Positions 1 through 6,951 of a DNA stretch of 17,700 nucleotides are shown in pieces (within the stretch, counting starts at the first letter, position 1; the number at the start of each line of letters is the position of its first letter). Source of the DNA: Firmicutes bacterium CAG:552 (lineage in GTDB: Bacteria; Bacillota; Clostridia; Christensenellales; Pumilibacteraceae); NCBI GenBank assembly GCA_000435495.1, contig FR884055.1, positions 171,011 through 188,710 of the forward strand. Reading direction: 5' to 3'. The notes under the pieces were generated by a model. That model worked only from the letters and a program-made list of their open reading frames with translations, was not told the origin of the DNA and made no database searches. The position numbers were made by a program, and so were the translations under genes.

Positions 1-133
1 CCGCCGCCGCTTCGTCACCCGGATTGTGGTCCGGGTGATATTTTAGCGCAAGCTTCTTAAAAGCCGATTTGATTTCGTCGTTGGATGCGTCCTTACCGAC
101 TCCTAAAATGTCATAATAAGATTTTTTTTCCAT
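1..133 (-). CDS. dnaJ: DnaJ co-chaperone, N-terminal J domain (partial, cut by window edge)
   Basis: The first 44 codons of DnaJ are visible; the rest lies beyond the left edge. The reading begins MEKKSYYDILGVGKDAS and continues through helix II/III of the J domain with the HPD tripeptide (in YHPDHNPGDE), the residues that stimulate DnaK ATP hydrolysis. DnaJ delivers unfolded clients to DnaK in the cytoplasm. The start ATG lies 5 nt after the dnaK stop codon. No Shine-Dalgarno sequence is visible in front of it (the region is A-rich), so translation is probably coupled to dnaK. It is the fourth gene of the hrcA-grpE-dnaK-dnaJ order typical of Bacillota. The zinc-finger and C-terminal domains cannot be seen, so an alternative short J-protein cannot be fully excluded, but the operon position makes true DnaJ very likely. 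Confidence 0.95.
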   Translation of the reverse strand, partial: MEKKSYYDILGVGKDASNDEIKSAFKKLALKYHPDHNPGDEAAA

Positions 134-138
134 TAGTT

Positions 139-1944
139 TTAGTTATTGTTATCGCCCATATCTTCGACTTTTACGCCTTCACTGCTTTCCGCAGTTCCGG
201 CTCCGGCTGTCTGCTGATAGAGCTTGGTAAATACTTCGCCGGAAATCTTTTCGAGCTCTGCCGTCTTAGCTTTTATATCGTCGATATTATCGCCCTTGGC
301 AGCCTCTTTTACTTCTTCGATATGCTTATTAAGTGCTTCTTTTTCTTCCTCACTGATTTTGTCTCCGTTCTCCGACAAAACTTTTTCTATCGAACCTACC
401 ATTATGTCTGCATGGTTCTTTGCGTCAACGACTTCTTTACGCTTTTTATCTTCTTCGGCAAACTTTTCTGCATCCTTTATAGCGTCGTTTATCTGGTCTT
501 CGGTAAGATTGCTGGACGCAGTAATGGTTACATGCTGTTCTTTGTTGGTTCCGAGGTCCTTAGCCGATACATGAACTATGCCGTTGGCGTCTATATCGAA
601 GGTTACCTCTATCTGCGGAATTCCTCTCGGAGCAGGCGGAATACCCGTCAATTCAAAACGAGCCAAAGTCTTGTTTGCGGACGCAATGTCTCTTTCGCCC
701 TGAAGCACATGGATATCTACGCTAGGCTGATTATCCTGAGCCGTCGAGAATATCTGCGACTTCTTGGTCGGTATGGTGGTATTTCTTTCTATAAGCTTAG
801 TGCAAATGCCGCCCAAAGTTTCGATACCGAGGCTAAGCGGAGTTACGTCCAACAAAAGAACGTCCTTTACCTCACCGGCAAGAACACCTGCCTGTATAGC
901 AGCGCCGATAGCAACGCACTCGTCGGGATTAATTCCCTTAAAGGGTTCTTTGCCCGCAACCTGTCTTACAGCCTCGACTACCGCAGGTATACGAGTAGAA
1001 CCGCCTACCAATATTACCTTGCTGAGCTTGTCGGGAGTAAGTCCGGCGTCCTTAAGAGCCCTCTTGCTGAGGTCTATAGTACGCTGAACGAGCGAAGACG
1101 TAAGCGAGTCGAACTTGCCTCTCGTCATTTCGTATTCGAGATGTACGGGTCCGTTATCCGAATTTGCGATGAACGGAAGGCTGATAGTGGTCTTTTGCAA
1201 AGAAGACAACTCTATCTTAGCCTTTTCGGCTACGTCCTTAAGACGCTGCATTGCCAGTTTGTCTTTGCTTAAATCTATACCGTTATCCTTCTTAAACTGC
1301 TCGATAAGATAGTCCATAATCTTATGGTCAAAATCATCGCCGCCGAGACGGTTATCGCCTGCTGTAGCCAAAACTTCTACGCAACTGTCGCCTATTTCCA
1401 ATATGGAAATATCAAACGTTCCGCCGCCGAGGTCATATACAAACACTTTTTGGCTAGAGTCTTTAACTTTATCGAGACCGTATGCGAGAGCTGCCGCAGT
1501 GGGCTCGTTAATTATACGTTTTACGTCCAAACCGGCAATTTTACCTGCATCTTTTGTCGCCTGGCGCTGAGAATCCGTAAAGTATGCGGGTACGGTAATA
1601 ACAGCCTCGGTCACTTTTTCTCCGAGATAACTTTCGGCATCCTCTTTGAGCTTCTTAAGAATCATTGCCGAAATTTCTTGCGGCGAATAGGTCTTGCCGT
1701 CAATATTTACTTTATAATCGGATCCCATCTCTCTCTTGATAGAAGAAACGGTGCGGTCTGCGTTAGCTATAGCCTGACGCTTAGCTACAGAGCCTACCAA
1801 TCTTTCGCCGTCCTTTGCAAAACCTACTACGGACGGGGTGGTACGATTGCCTTCGGCGTTGGGTATTACTACCGGATCGCCGCCTTCCAAAACCGCTACG
1901 CACGAGTTCGTCGTGCCGAGGTCGATACCTATAATTTTACTCAT
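139..1944 (-). CDS. dnaK: Molecular chaperone DnaK (Hsp70)
   Basis: 601 aa, the normal length for a Gram-positive Hsp70. It is the ATP-driven chaperone that binds and releases hydrophobic segments of unfolded proteins in the cytoplasm, working with DnaJ and GrpE. Visible Hsp70 signatures: IGIDLGTTNSCVAV at the N-terminus (phosphate-1 loop), VYDLGGGTFDISILEI near residue 170, VILVGGSTRIPAV near residue 310, and the interdomain linker in DVLLLDVTPLSLGIET near residue 365. The substrate-binding domain and helical lid follow, ending in a short acidic tail (EDMGDNNN). The start is supported by AAAGGAG about 10 nt upstream (1955-1961). Third gene of the heat-shock operon, 28 nt after grpE, no promoter of its own seen. 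Regulation is expected through the CIRCE site in front of hrcA. Confidence 0.99.
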   Translation of the reverse strand: MSKIIGIDLGTTNSCVAVLEGGDPVVIPNAEGNRTTPSVVGFAKDGERLVGSVAKRQAIANADRTVSSIKREMGSDYKVNIDGKTYSPQEISAMILKKLKEDAESYLGEKVTEAVITVPAYFTDSQRQATKDAGKIAGLDVKRIINEPTAAALAYGLDKVKDSSQKVFVYDLGGGTFDISILEIGDSCVEVLATAGDNRLGGDDFDHKIMDYLIEQFKKDNGIDLSKDKLAMQRLKDVAEKAKIELSSLQKTTISLPFIANSDNGPVHLEYEMTRGKFDSLTSSLVQRTIDLSKRALKDAGLTPDKLSKVILVGGSTRIPAVVEAVRQVAGKEPFKGINPDECVAIGAAIQAGVLAGEVKDVLLLDVTPLSLGIETLGGICTKLIERNTTIPTKKSQIFSTAQDNQPSVDIHVLQGERDIASANKTLARFELTGIPPAPRGIPQIEVTFDIDANGIVHVSAKDLGTNKEQHVTITASSNLTEDQINDAIKDAEKFAEEDKKRKEVVDAKNHADIMVGSIEKVLSENGDKISEEEKEALNKHIEEVKEAAKGDNIDDIKAKTAELEKISGEVFTKLYQQTAGAGTAESSEGVKVEDMGDNNN

Positions 1945-1972
1945 AATATATATTCTCCTTTATTTTCGATAT

Positions 1973-2557
1973 TTATTTTCCGACGATAACGGTTGCGTAA
2001 CGCAACACCCTGTCGCCGATTGTATAGCCTTGTTGAAATATTCTTACTACCTGACCTTTTCTTGCCTCGTCCACCTCTTCTTCCATAACGCAATTATGAA
2101 ATTTCGGATCAAACGGAGCGTCCTGAGCTTGAATACGCTTTACGTCGTAGGCATCAAGCAATGCCTCGAGCTGACGTTCTATCATCTCCACTCCGCTGAG
2201 TACGCTTTGGTCGGTAATTATCTTCTTTGCCTGCTCTATCGCATCCAGTACAGGCAAGATCTTTTCTAATACGTCAACCGCTCCGTCCTGACGAACTCGC
2301 TTGTTCGTTTCGTTGGTGCGTTTTCTGTAGTTTTCGAATTCTGCCTGTAGCCTCTGACACTGGACGGTCATCTCGTCTGCTCTTTGCATCTCCTTTGCCG
2401 CAGATTCCTTTGCTTTGCCGAGTTCGGTAGCAAGTTGATCCGCTTCAGCTTGCATGGCATCGAAGTCGTCTTTAAACATCCTTACGGTGTCTTCTTCAGT
2501 CTCCGGCCGAGTGCCTTCGCCTTTGACGTCCTTGTTTTGTTTTTCTTTATCAGTCAT
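1973..2557 (-). CDS. grpE: Nucleotide exchange factor GrpE
   Basis: 194 aa. GrpE opens the DnaK nucleotide pocket to release ADP, resetting the chaperone cycle. The N-terminal third is charged and predicted coiled coil (Lys/Glu/Asp-rich, then heptad-like QAEADQLATELGKAKE). The middle carries the typical NYRKRT and ILPVLDAIEQA segments, and the C-terminal beta domain ends GDRVLRYATVIVGK, all recognisable GrpE features. The start ATG overlaps the end of hrcA by 8 nt and has AAGGAGAT just upstream inside hrcA, so the two genes are translationally coupled. Members of this family act as homodimers whose helices can serve as a thermosensor; that is family knowledge, not visible here. Confidence 0.98.
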   Translation of the reverse strand: MTDKEKQNKDVKGEGTRPETEEDTVRMFKDDFDAMQAEADQLATELGKAKESAAKEMQRADEMTVQCQRLQAEFENYRKRTNETNKRVRQDGAVDVLEKILPVLDAIEQAKKIITDQSVLSGVEMIERQLEALLDAYDVKRIQAQDAPFDPKFHNCVMEEEVDEARKGQVVRIFQQGYTIGDRVLRYATVIVGK

Positions 2558-3563
2558 CGCTATCTCCTTCTTCGTTTTCTAAATCGCCTATCGTTTTTCC
2601 TATGCAATCTAGCACGGAAACGACTTTAGAATAATCCATACGCATCGGGCCTATAACACCTGCGCTGCCTACTCCCACTCCGTCCACATCGAAAGACGCA
2701 GTAACTATTGCGCACTCGGGAACACCCGTTTCATCGCCTATCTTTATGCTCAATTCGGTTTTGCCCGACTTAAGTACGGGATACAAAGTCTCTTTGTGAT
2801 CGAGAACTCTAAGCACCGCTTTTGCCTTTTCGACATCGTTGAATTCCGGCTGTTCCAGCAGTTTCGAGCTGCCTTCTATCGCAATATCCGACGCCACGGT
2901 ATAATTCTTTAAAATAGCTATTACGGCGTCAAAGACCTTTTTGTATTCTCTGTGAACTTCCTTTACCACTTTACCGTCGGTGATGTCGCATATTTTGCGT
3001 CCACCGAATACTCCGGTTATAAACTCCGACGCTTCGCTCAAGAACTTTTCGTCGATGTTTTCGGAAATGGTAGCGGTAGTATCCTTTATTATCGTCTTAT
3101 CCGTAACAATAATAAACAATACCATCGCAGGCATTATCTTAACTATCTTTACGCTGACAATCATGTCACCGCCTACGTCGTCAACGTAGCCTACCGAAGT
3201 AAGATTTGTTATCTCGCTTATTACTTTTGCGGTACTTCTGACTACCTCGTCGATATCTTTTATCTTTCGCTTAAAATATTTTTTTACTACACCTATTTCG
3301 CTTCGGGACAATTTCCTCTTCGGCATCAGTTTGTCCACATACAACCTATAAGCGTCTGCCGTAGGTATTCTGCCTGCCGACACATGCGGTTGAGCAAGAT
3401 AACCCATATCTTCGAGTGCGGCAAGTTCGTTACGAATAGTTGCGCTGCTTATATGCGGAAGATATTTGTCATGAATTTCCGAACTAGAAATAGGCTCGCA
3501 GCTATCTATATAACTGTCTACGACCGCCTTTAGTATCTTGGATTTTCGCTCGGATAATTCCAT
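2550..3563 (-). CDS. hrcA: Heat-inducible transcription repressor HrcA
   Basis: 337 aa, the usual length for HrcA. The N-terminal winged-helix part contains RKSKILKAVVDSYIDSCEPIS, then ATIRNELAALEDMGYLAQPHVSAGRIPTADAYRLYVD, a hallmark HrcA stretch. The C-terminal part ends with VGSAGVIGPMRMDYSKVVSVLD, also typical. HrcA binds the CIRCE inverted repeat and represses class I heat-shock genes; in other Bacillota GroEL keeps it active. Here the CIRCE lies in its own promoter (3630-3656), so the operon is autoregulated. The start ATG at 3561-3563 has AAGGTGAGG a few nt upstream (3570-3578). First gene of the operon; its stop (TGA) overlaps the grpE start by 8 nt. Confidence 0.98.
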   Translation of the reverse strand: MELSERKSKILKAVVDSYIDSCEPISSSEIHDKYLPHISSATIRNELAALEDMGYLAQPHVSAGRIPTADAYRLYVDKLMPKRKLSRSEIGVVKKYFKRKIKDIDEVVRSTAKVISEITNLTSVGYVDDVGGDMIVSVKIVKIMPAMVLFIIVTDKTIIKDTTATISENIDEKFLSEASEFITGVFGGRKICDITDGKVVKEVHREYKKVFDAVIAILKNYTVASDIAIEGSSKLLEQPEFNDVEKAKAVLRVLDHKETLYPVLKSGKTELSIKIGDETGVPECAIVTASFDVDGVGVGSAGVIGPMRMDYSKVVSVLDCIGKTIGDLENEEGDSDD

Positions 3564-3629
3564 AATTCCCTCACCTTCTTAATGTAGCAATCATCACATA
3601 CGAGCGTTAGCAATTATTCTGCTTGTTTG

Positions 3630-3656
3630 TTAGCACTCTTATCTTTCGATTGCTAA
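3630..3656 (-). promoter_or_regulatory. CIRCE operator (HrcA binding site)
   Basis: An inverted repeat with the exact CIRCE layout: TTAGCACTC, 9 nt, GATTGCTAA (plus-strand reading). The consensus is TTAGCACTC-N9-GAGTGCTAA, so one arm is perfect and the other has a single mismatch (T for G at the third base). It lies directly downstream of the -10 box at 3661-3666 and so covers the probable transcription start, the position expected for repression of the hrcA operon. A further single half-site (TTAGCAATT) lies at 3608-3616. Confidence 0.95.
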
Positions 3657-3660
3657 ACGC

Positions 3661-3689
3661 ATTATATCACCGACTAAAATGATTGTCAA
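3661..3689 (-). promoter_or_regulatory. SigA-type promoter of the hrcA-grpE-dnaK-dnaJ operon
   Basis: Minus-strand TTGACA (3684-3689), 17-bp spacer, TATAAT (3661-3666): a perfect consensus in both hexamers and spacing. The DNA just upstream (about 3691-3725) is rich in A/T tracts on the minus strand, resembling an UP element that binds the RNA polymerase alpha subunit. The predicted start near 3654 falls inside CIRCE, so HrcA would block a promoter that is otherwise very strong. Confidence 0.93.
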
Positions 3690-3817
3690 GCGTTTTTACG
3701 GAAATTTTTAAATTTTTTTTTGTTTTTATTTCTCACGAGAAGCATATTTTTTTCTTGCAACTTTAAAAATTCCCATGCTGTAAATTAGGTATCTTCCGAC
3801 AAACGGAACATAATTGC

Positions 3818-3846
3818 AAAAAGGACAAGTCCTGACGGACTTGTCC
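3818..3846 (-). terminator. Rho-independent terminator of purA
   Basis: On the minus strand GGACAAGTCC, loop GTCA, GGACTTGTCC (3823-3846), then five T (3822-3818). The 10-bp perfect stem starts 20 nt after the purA stop codon. Confidence 0.93.
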
Positions 3847-3866
3847 CCAAAATACGGTATTATTAA

Positions 3867-5138
3867 TTATCTATAAAGATTTTGTTGTCTCGAAGGACCT
3901 ATGCCGACCATCGACACATGCACTCCGAGATGATTCTCGATAAATTCGACGTATTTCTGAGCGTTGTAAGGAAGGTCGTAGAAATCGGTAACGGAAGTAA
4001 TGTCTTCTTCCCAACCGGGTAAAGTTTCGTAAACAGGTTCACATTCTGCCAGTTCGGAAATATCCGCAGGGAAATCATAAACAGTTTCGCCGTTTCTCTT
4101 GTAAGCGACACAAACCTTAAGCTCTTTAAGTCCGCTCAAAGTATCAAGCTTATTTAGCGCAAGCGAAGTAAGTCCGTTGACTCTGGTTGCGTAACGAAGA
4201 ATTACAAGGTCAAGCCAACCGCATCTGCGAGGTCTGCCCGTCACGGTGCCGAACTCCCCGCCTTTTATCTGTATTGCCTTGCCTACTTCGTCGTTAAGTT
4301 CGGTCGGGAAAGGTCCCTTACCTACTCTGGTGGTATACGCCTTGGATATACCTACGACATGGTCGATGAGCGTAGGTCCGATTCCTGCTCCGATGCAAAA
4401 TCCGCCGGCAGTAGGATGCGAACTGGTTACAAACGGATAGGTACCTACGTCTATGTCAAGCAATGTACCTTGCGCACCTTCGAACAGTACTGTTTTTTCT
4501 TCTTTTATTGCCTTATAAATAAGAGCCGACGTATCGGTAACGTACTTTCTGAGCTGTGCGGCATAACCTTGGTATTCGTTATATATCTCGTCAAAATCAA
4601 GTGATTGACAGCCGAACACCTTGGTTATAATTTCATTTTTTACTGTTAGTGCTGCTTTAAGCTTTTCGGCAAAAATTTCCGGCTTTATCAAGTCTATCAT
4701 TCTGATACCGCTGCGCTCTGCTTTATCCGTATAACACGGACCTATACCTCGTTTGGTCGTGCCTATATCCCCTTTTCCTCGCAATTTTTCGTTAAGCCCG
4801 TCAAGTACAATATGATAAGGCATAACGACGTGAGTTCTCTCGTCAATACGAAGTCTGTCTACGTCCTTACCGTTTGCTTTTAGCTCTGCTATTTCTTCCA
4901 AAATCGCCTTTGGATTAAGAACGACTCCGCCGCCGATAACGCACAAAGCCTTGTCGTACAAAATACCGCTGGGTATAAGTCGAAGTTTGTAAGTTATCCC
5001 GTTTGCAACTACAGTATGTCCTGCATTGTTGCCGCCCTGAGCTCGTACTACCACGTCCGCTTCCGACGCAAGTATGTCTATAATTTTACCTTTTCCTTCG
5101 TCGCCCCACTGTGAACCGACTAAAGCCGTTACTGACAT
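3867..5138 (-). CDS. purA: Adenylosuccinate synthetase
   Basis: 423 aa, the normal PurA length. It joins IMP and aspartate using GTP to give adenylosuccinate, the first committed step of AMP synthesis, in the cytoplasm. Signatures: VGSQWGDEGKGKI at residues 7-19 (GTP-binding loop and catalytic Asp), QGGNNAGHTV near residue 35 (catalytic His), GIGPCYTDKAERSGIR near residue 130, TTRVGKGPFPTEL near residue 270, and GRPRRCGWLDLV near residue 305. The start is supported by GGAGG at 5145-5149. It is a single-gene unit with its own promoter (5184-5212) and terminator (3818-3846). No riboswitch-like fold was recognised in its short leader of about 40 nt. Confidence 0.99.
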   Translation of the reverse strand: MSVTALVGSQWGDEGKGKIIDILASEADVVVRAQGGNNAGHTVVANGITYKLRLIPSGILYDKALCVIGGGVVLNPKAILEEIAELKANGKDVDRLRIDERTHVVMPYHIVLDGLNEKLRGKGDIGTTKRGIGPCYTDKAERSGIRMIDLIKPEIFAEKLKAALTVKNEIITKVFGCQSLDFDEIYNEYQGYAAQLRKYVTDTSALIYKAIKEEKTVLFEGAQGTLLDIDVGTYPFVTSSHPTAGGFCIGAGIGPTLIDHVVGISKAYTTRVGKGPFPTELNDEVGKAIQIKGGEFGTVTGRPRRCGWLDLVILRYATRVNGLTSLALNKLDTLSGLKELKVCVAYKRNGETVYDFPADISELAECEPVYETLPGWEEDITSVTDFYDLPYNAQKYVEFIENHLGVHVSMVGIGPSRQQNLYR

Positions 5139-5183
5139 ATAAGCCTCCGCAAAAATATGTATTTGTGGCGTTCGCCATCGAAT

Positions 5184-5212
5184 AATATATCATTTTGTCG
5201 AATAATTGTCAA
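5184..5212 (-). promoter_or_regulatory. SigA-type promoter of purA
   Basis: Minus-strand TTGACA (5207-5212), 17-bp spacer, TATATT (5184-5189). The predicted start near 5177 gives a leader of about 40 nt before the purA ATG. No PurR box was recognised. Confidence 0.88.
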
Positions 5213-5445
5213 GGTAAAAAAACGCATATAATCAAATTTATAGCAGCGTACGTATCGATTGTAAAACAACAAATAAAAAGGAAAACGATTTTTTATCGGT
5301 TTTGCAAATTATTAACCATAATGTTTTATTCAAACCGCCGCTAAGCCGTCTGCGCCCGAATCCGTCAAAAATCAACAAAGATACGACGTTTTGCAGTTAA
5401 ATGAAAAGTCGCACCCTCAATGCCGTTCGCCTTGCATAAAATCGT
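5213..5445. other. Divergent intergenic region, no gene seen
   Basis: This spacer separates purA (minus) from the amidohydrolase (plus). It holds an imperfect hairpin around 5279-5307 (AAAACGAT / ATCGGTTTT with one bulge). No ORF with a ribosome binding site was found and nothing else was recognised. Confidence 0.5.
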
Positions 5446-5475
5446 TTGACAAACCAGAAGATTATAATGTATAAT
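5446..5475 (+). promoter_or_regulatory. SigA-type promoter of the amidohydrolase gene
   Basis: TTGACA (5446-5451), 18-bp spacer, TATAAT (5470-5475). Both hexamers are perfect. The expected start, 6-8 nt after the -10 box, falls at about 5481-5483, on the ATG at 5482-5484, implying a leaderless transcript. Confidence 0.88.
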
Positions 5476-5481
5476 TTCGTT

Positions 5482-6267
5482 ATGGTAATCGATTTTCACA
5501 CACATGCTTACAAGGGTTTGATTGCTAAAAAGGCGATGGCGGCTGTTCCACAGGGTTCGCCGTATGGACCGTTTTACGACTGCACGGAACAAGGCTTGCT
5601 CGCAAAAATGGACGAGAGCGGCGTAGACAAAGCGGTCGTCCTGAACATAGCCAATTCCCCTCTTTCCGTAACTCATGTCAACGATTACGCAATAAAACTG
5701 CTAAAGTACAGCAGACTTATTCCCTTTGGTTCTATTCACCCCGATTACCACGATCCCAAAGGCGAACTCAATCGTCTTTTGTCTTACAAAATAAACAGAC
5801 TTAAATTTCACCCGTACTATCAGAAATGCGAGCTTTTGAGTAAAGAGTCCTACAAATTGTACGAGCTTGCCGCAAATAACGACGTAATAATGCTGTTTCA
5901 CGGCGGACTCGACCTTATGATAAAAGGAGATAATTCCACCCCGCAAAAACTATTACGCATCTATGAAGACTTTAAAGGCGCAAAACTCGTCTTTGCTCAT
6001 CTAGGCGGATGGGGTTTATGGCAAGACGCTTTCGATTTGCTAGTCGGCAAAGACGTCTACTTGGATACGTCGTTTGCCTTTAAGTTTCTTGATAAAGAAC
6101 AAATCGATTTTGTTCTGAAAAAACACAATCCGGATAAATTACTTTTCGGAACGGACAGTCCCTGGACAGACATGAAAGAGGAACTTTCTCGTACGCTCTC
6201 TCTCGATTACGAATATAAAGACAAGCTTCTTTATAAGAATGCGCAAAAGTTGCTCGCAATAGTCTGA
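5482..6267 (+). CDS. Amidohydrolase-family metal-dependent hydrolase
   Basis: 261 aa from the ATG at 5482. The fold is the TIM-barrel amidohydrolase type (amidohydrolase-2 / TatD-like group). Likely metal ligands: HxH in VIDFHTHAYKG at residues 3-13, Lys-x-His in LKFHPYY, His in MLFHGG, His in FAHLGGWG, and Asp in LFGTDSPWTD. The substrate cannot be told from sequence; relatives include decarboxylases and hydrolases of small cyclic or aromatic compounds. A reading from TTG at 5446 is open, but that TTG is the -35 box. An in-frame ATG at 5467 lies upstream of the predicted transcription start. The 5482 start places the HxH motif at residues 5-7, as usual for the family. No Shine-Dalgarno precedes it. 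Cytoplasmic, no signal peptide. Confidence 0.9.
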   Translation: MVIDFHTHAYKGLIAKKAMAAVPQGSPYGPFYDCTEQGLLAKMDESGVDKAVVLNIANSPLSVTHVNDYAIKLLKYSRLIPFGSIHPDYHDPKGELNRLLSYKINRLKFHPYYQKCELLSKESYKLYELAANNDVIMLFHGGLDLMIKGDNSTPQKLLRIYEDFKGAKLVFAHLGGWGLWQDAFDLLVGKDVYLDTSFAFKFLDKEQIDFVLKKHNPDKLLFGTDSPWTDMKEELSRTLSLDYEYKDKLLYKNAQKLLAIV

Positions 6268-6289
6268 ATCTGTTTTCTTCTTTTTATAT

Positions 6290-6374
6290 GCGAAGGTGGC
6301 GGAACGGCAGACGCGCTAGTTTCAGACGCTAGTGGTTAATTCTCGTGTGGGTTCAAATCCCATCCTTCGCACCA
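6290..6374 (+). tRNA. tRNA-Leu (anticodon CAG), CCA encoded
   Basis: A complete class II cloverleaf of 85 nt. The acceptor arms GCGAAGG (6290-6296) and CCTTCGC (6364-6370) pair perfectly, followed by discriminator A and an encoded CCA (6372-6374). The anticodon stem CTAGT/GCTAG encloses the loop TTCAGAC with anticodon CAG at 6323-6325, reading CUG. A long variable region (6333-6346) precedes the T-arm GTGGG-TTCAAAT-CCCAT. It starts 22 nt after the amidohydrolase stop. No separate promoter is visible in that gap, so it may be co-transcribed with the enzyme gene and processed out. Confidence 0.97.
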
Positions 6375-6380
6375 ACAAAT

Positions 6381-6408
6381 AAAACCCTCTTATTTTGAGG
6401 GTTTTTTT
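6381..6408 (+). terminator. Rho-independent terminator after tRNA-Leu
   Basis: AAAACCCTC (6381-6389), 7-nt loop, GAGGGTTTT (6397-6405) running into seven T (6402-6408). It lies 6 nt after the tRNA CCA end and probably ends the amidohydrolase-tRNA transcript. Confidence 0.92.
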
Positions 6409-6649
6409 CTTTTATCATGCACTTTAATCCCGTTTCCTCTTAACTCTTTGATGTGATTTGCTATAATCAATTTCATTTTGTTACTAAAAAAGTGTCACTA
6501 AATGGCTAAATTCTGTTATCGGTGACTTTTTCTTTGCATTCATGTAGTTCTTATTCATGTAGTTCTATGTCACTCAACAATAATAGTTTCGTGTAGTTTG
6601 ATATATTTGTTTATTAAATAAAATTCTATACTAAAATGAAAAATATGCA
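6409..6649. other. AT-rich non-coding region with short repeats
   Basis: No convincing gene. It contains an imperfect inverted repeat (AAAAAGTGTCAC near 6487-6498 against GTGACTTTTT near 6522-6531, two bases bulged) and the 15-bp tandem repeat annotated separately. This could be a remnant of an inserted element downstream of the tRNA, but no second copy of the tRNA 3' end (attachment site) was found in the window. Confidence 0.4.
6538..6567. repeat. 15-bp tandem direct repeat, two copies
   Basis: ATTCATGTAGTTCTT (6538-6552) is followed directly by ATTCATGTAGTTCTA (6553-6567), differing only in the last base. A weaker third copy, TTCGTGTAGTTTG, lies at about 6588-6600. Confidence 0.85.
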
Positions 6650-6667
6650 AAGCGCTTTTTTGCGCTT
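6650..6667. promoter_or_regulatory. Inverted repeat overlapping a -35 box (possible operator)
   Basis: AAGCGC (6650-6655), six T, GCGCTT (6662-6667). The right arm overlaps the first two bases of the -35 hexamer of the 48-codon gene's promoter, a position where a bound repressor would block RNA polymerase. The symmetry is seen; the regulatory role is inferred. Confidence 0.4.
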
Positions 6668-6694
6668 GACCTATTTTTCGATATGCGCTATAAT
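6666..6694 (+). promoter_or_regulatory. SigA-type promoter of the 48-codon small gene
   Basis: TTGACC (6666-6671), 17-bp spacer, TATAAT (6689-6694). Predicted start near 6701, giving a leader of about 56 nt with a small hairpin (GGTAA/TTACC, 6708-6724). Confidence 0.88.
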
Positions 6695-6756
6695 AATAAA
6701 TGTGAGTGGTAAACAAAAGTTACCTTCGTCAATAATTTTTAAAGGAGGTAAAAAGA

Positions 6757-6903
6757 ATGACAGAAGAAATTATCACTGCTGCGGAAGACGAAGAAGATGT
6801 TATAAGCGGTAACACACTTAAGCGACTTATCGAATATATGCGCAGTGTTGCGAAATGGTCGGATAGCCAAATCGTTGATTTAATCGAAGCTATTCGCAAG
6901 TAA
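6757..6903 (+). CDS. Small acidic protein of 48 aa, function unknown
   Basis: An ORF of 48 codons beginning MTEEIITAAEDEEDVISG and ending DLIEAIRK, stop TAA. The Shine-Dalgarno AAAGGAGGT (6741-6749) is one of the strongest in the window and sits 7 nt before the ATG. A near-consensus promoter lies 62 nt upstream. The first 16 residues are strongly acidic. Residues 21-48 (TLKRLIEYMRSVAKWSDS onward) look like one or two amphipathic helices with basic and hydrophobic faces and a single Trp near residue 34, suggesting a protein- or RNA-binding peptide. No signal peptide or membrane segment. I do not recognise a family. The transcript seems to continue past the stop for about 220 nt through a structured region to the terminator at 7090-7122, so the RNA may have its own function. 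A regulatory small protein or a toxin-like peptide are both possible. Confidence 0.8.
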   Translation: MTEEIITAAEDEEDVISGNTLKRLIEYMRSVAKWSDSQIVDLIEAIRK

Positions 6904-6951
6904 ATAATAAGCTGTTTAACTATTTAACTTTCAAATTTAACTTAATATCGA

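Noticed and set aside
85..1272. Plus-strand open frame of 395 codons
   Set aside because: It lies antisense to dnaJ/dnaK, has no RBS, and gives a Cys/Phe/Tyr-rich product typical of a shadow frame. dnaK on the other strand is certain.
5446..5481. TTG start (5446) or ATG start (5467) for the amidohydrolase
   Set aside because: The TTG is the -35 hexamer, and both codons lie upstream of the predicted transcription start.
6390..6476. Minus-strand 28-codon ORF (MKLIIANHIKELRG...)
   Set aside because: No RBS or promoter, and it ends inside the terminator of the tRNA unit.
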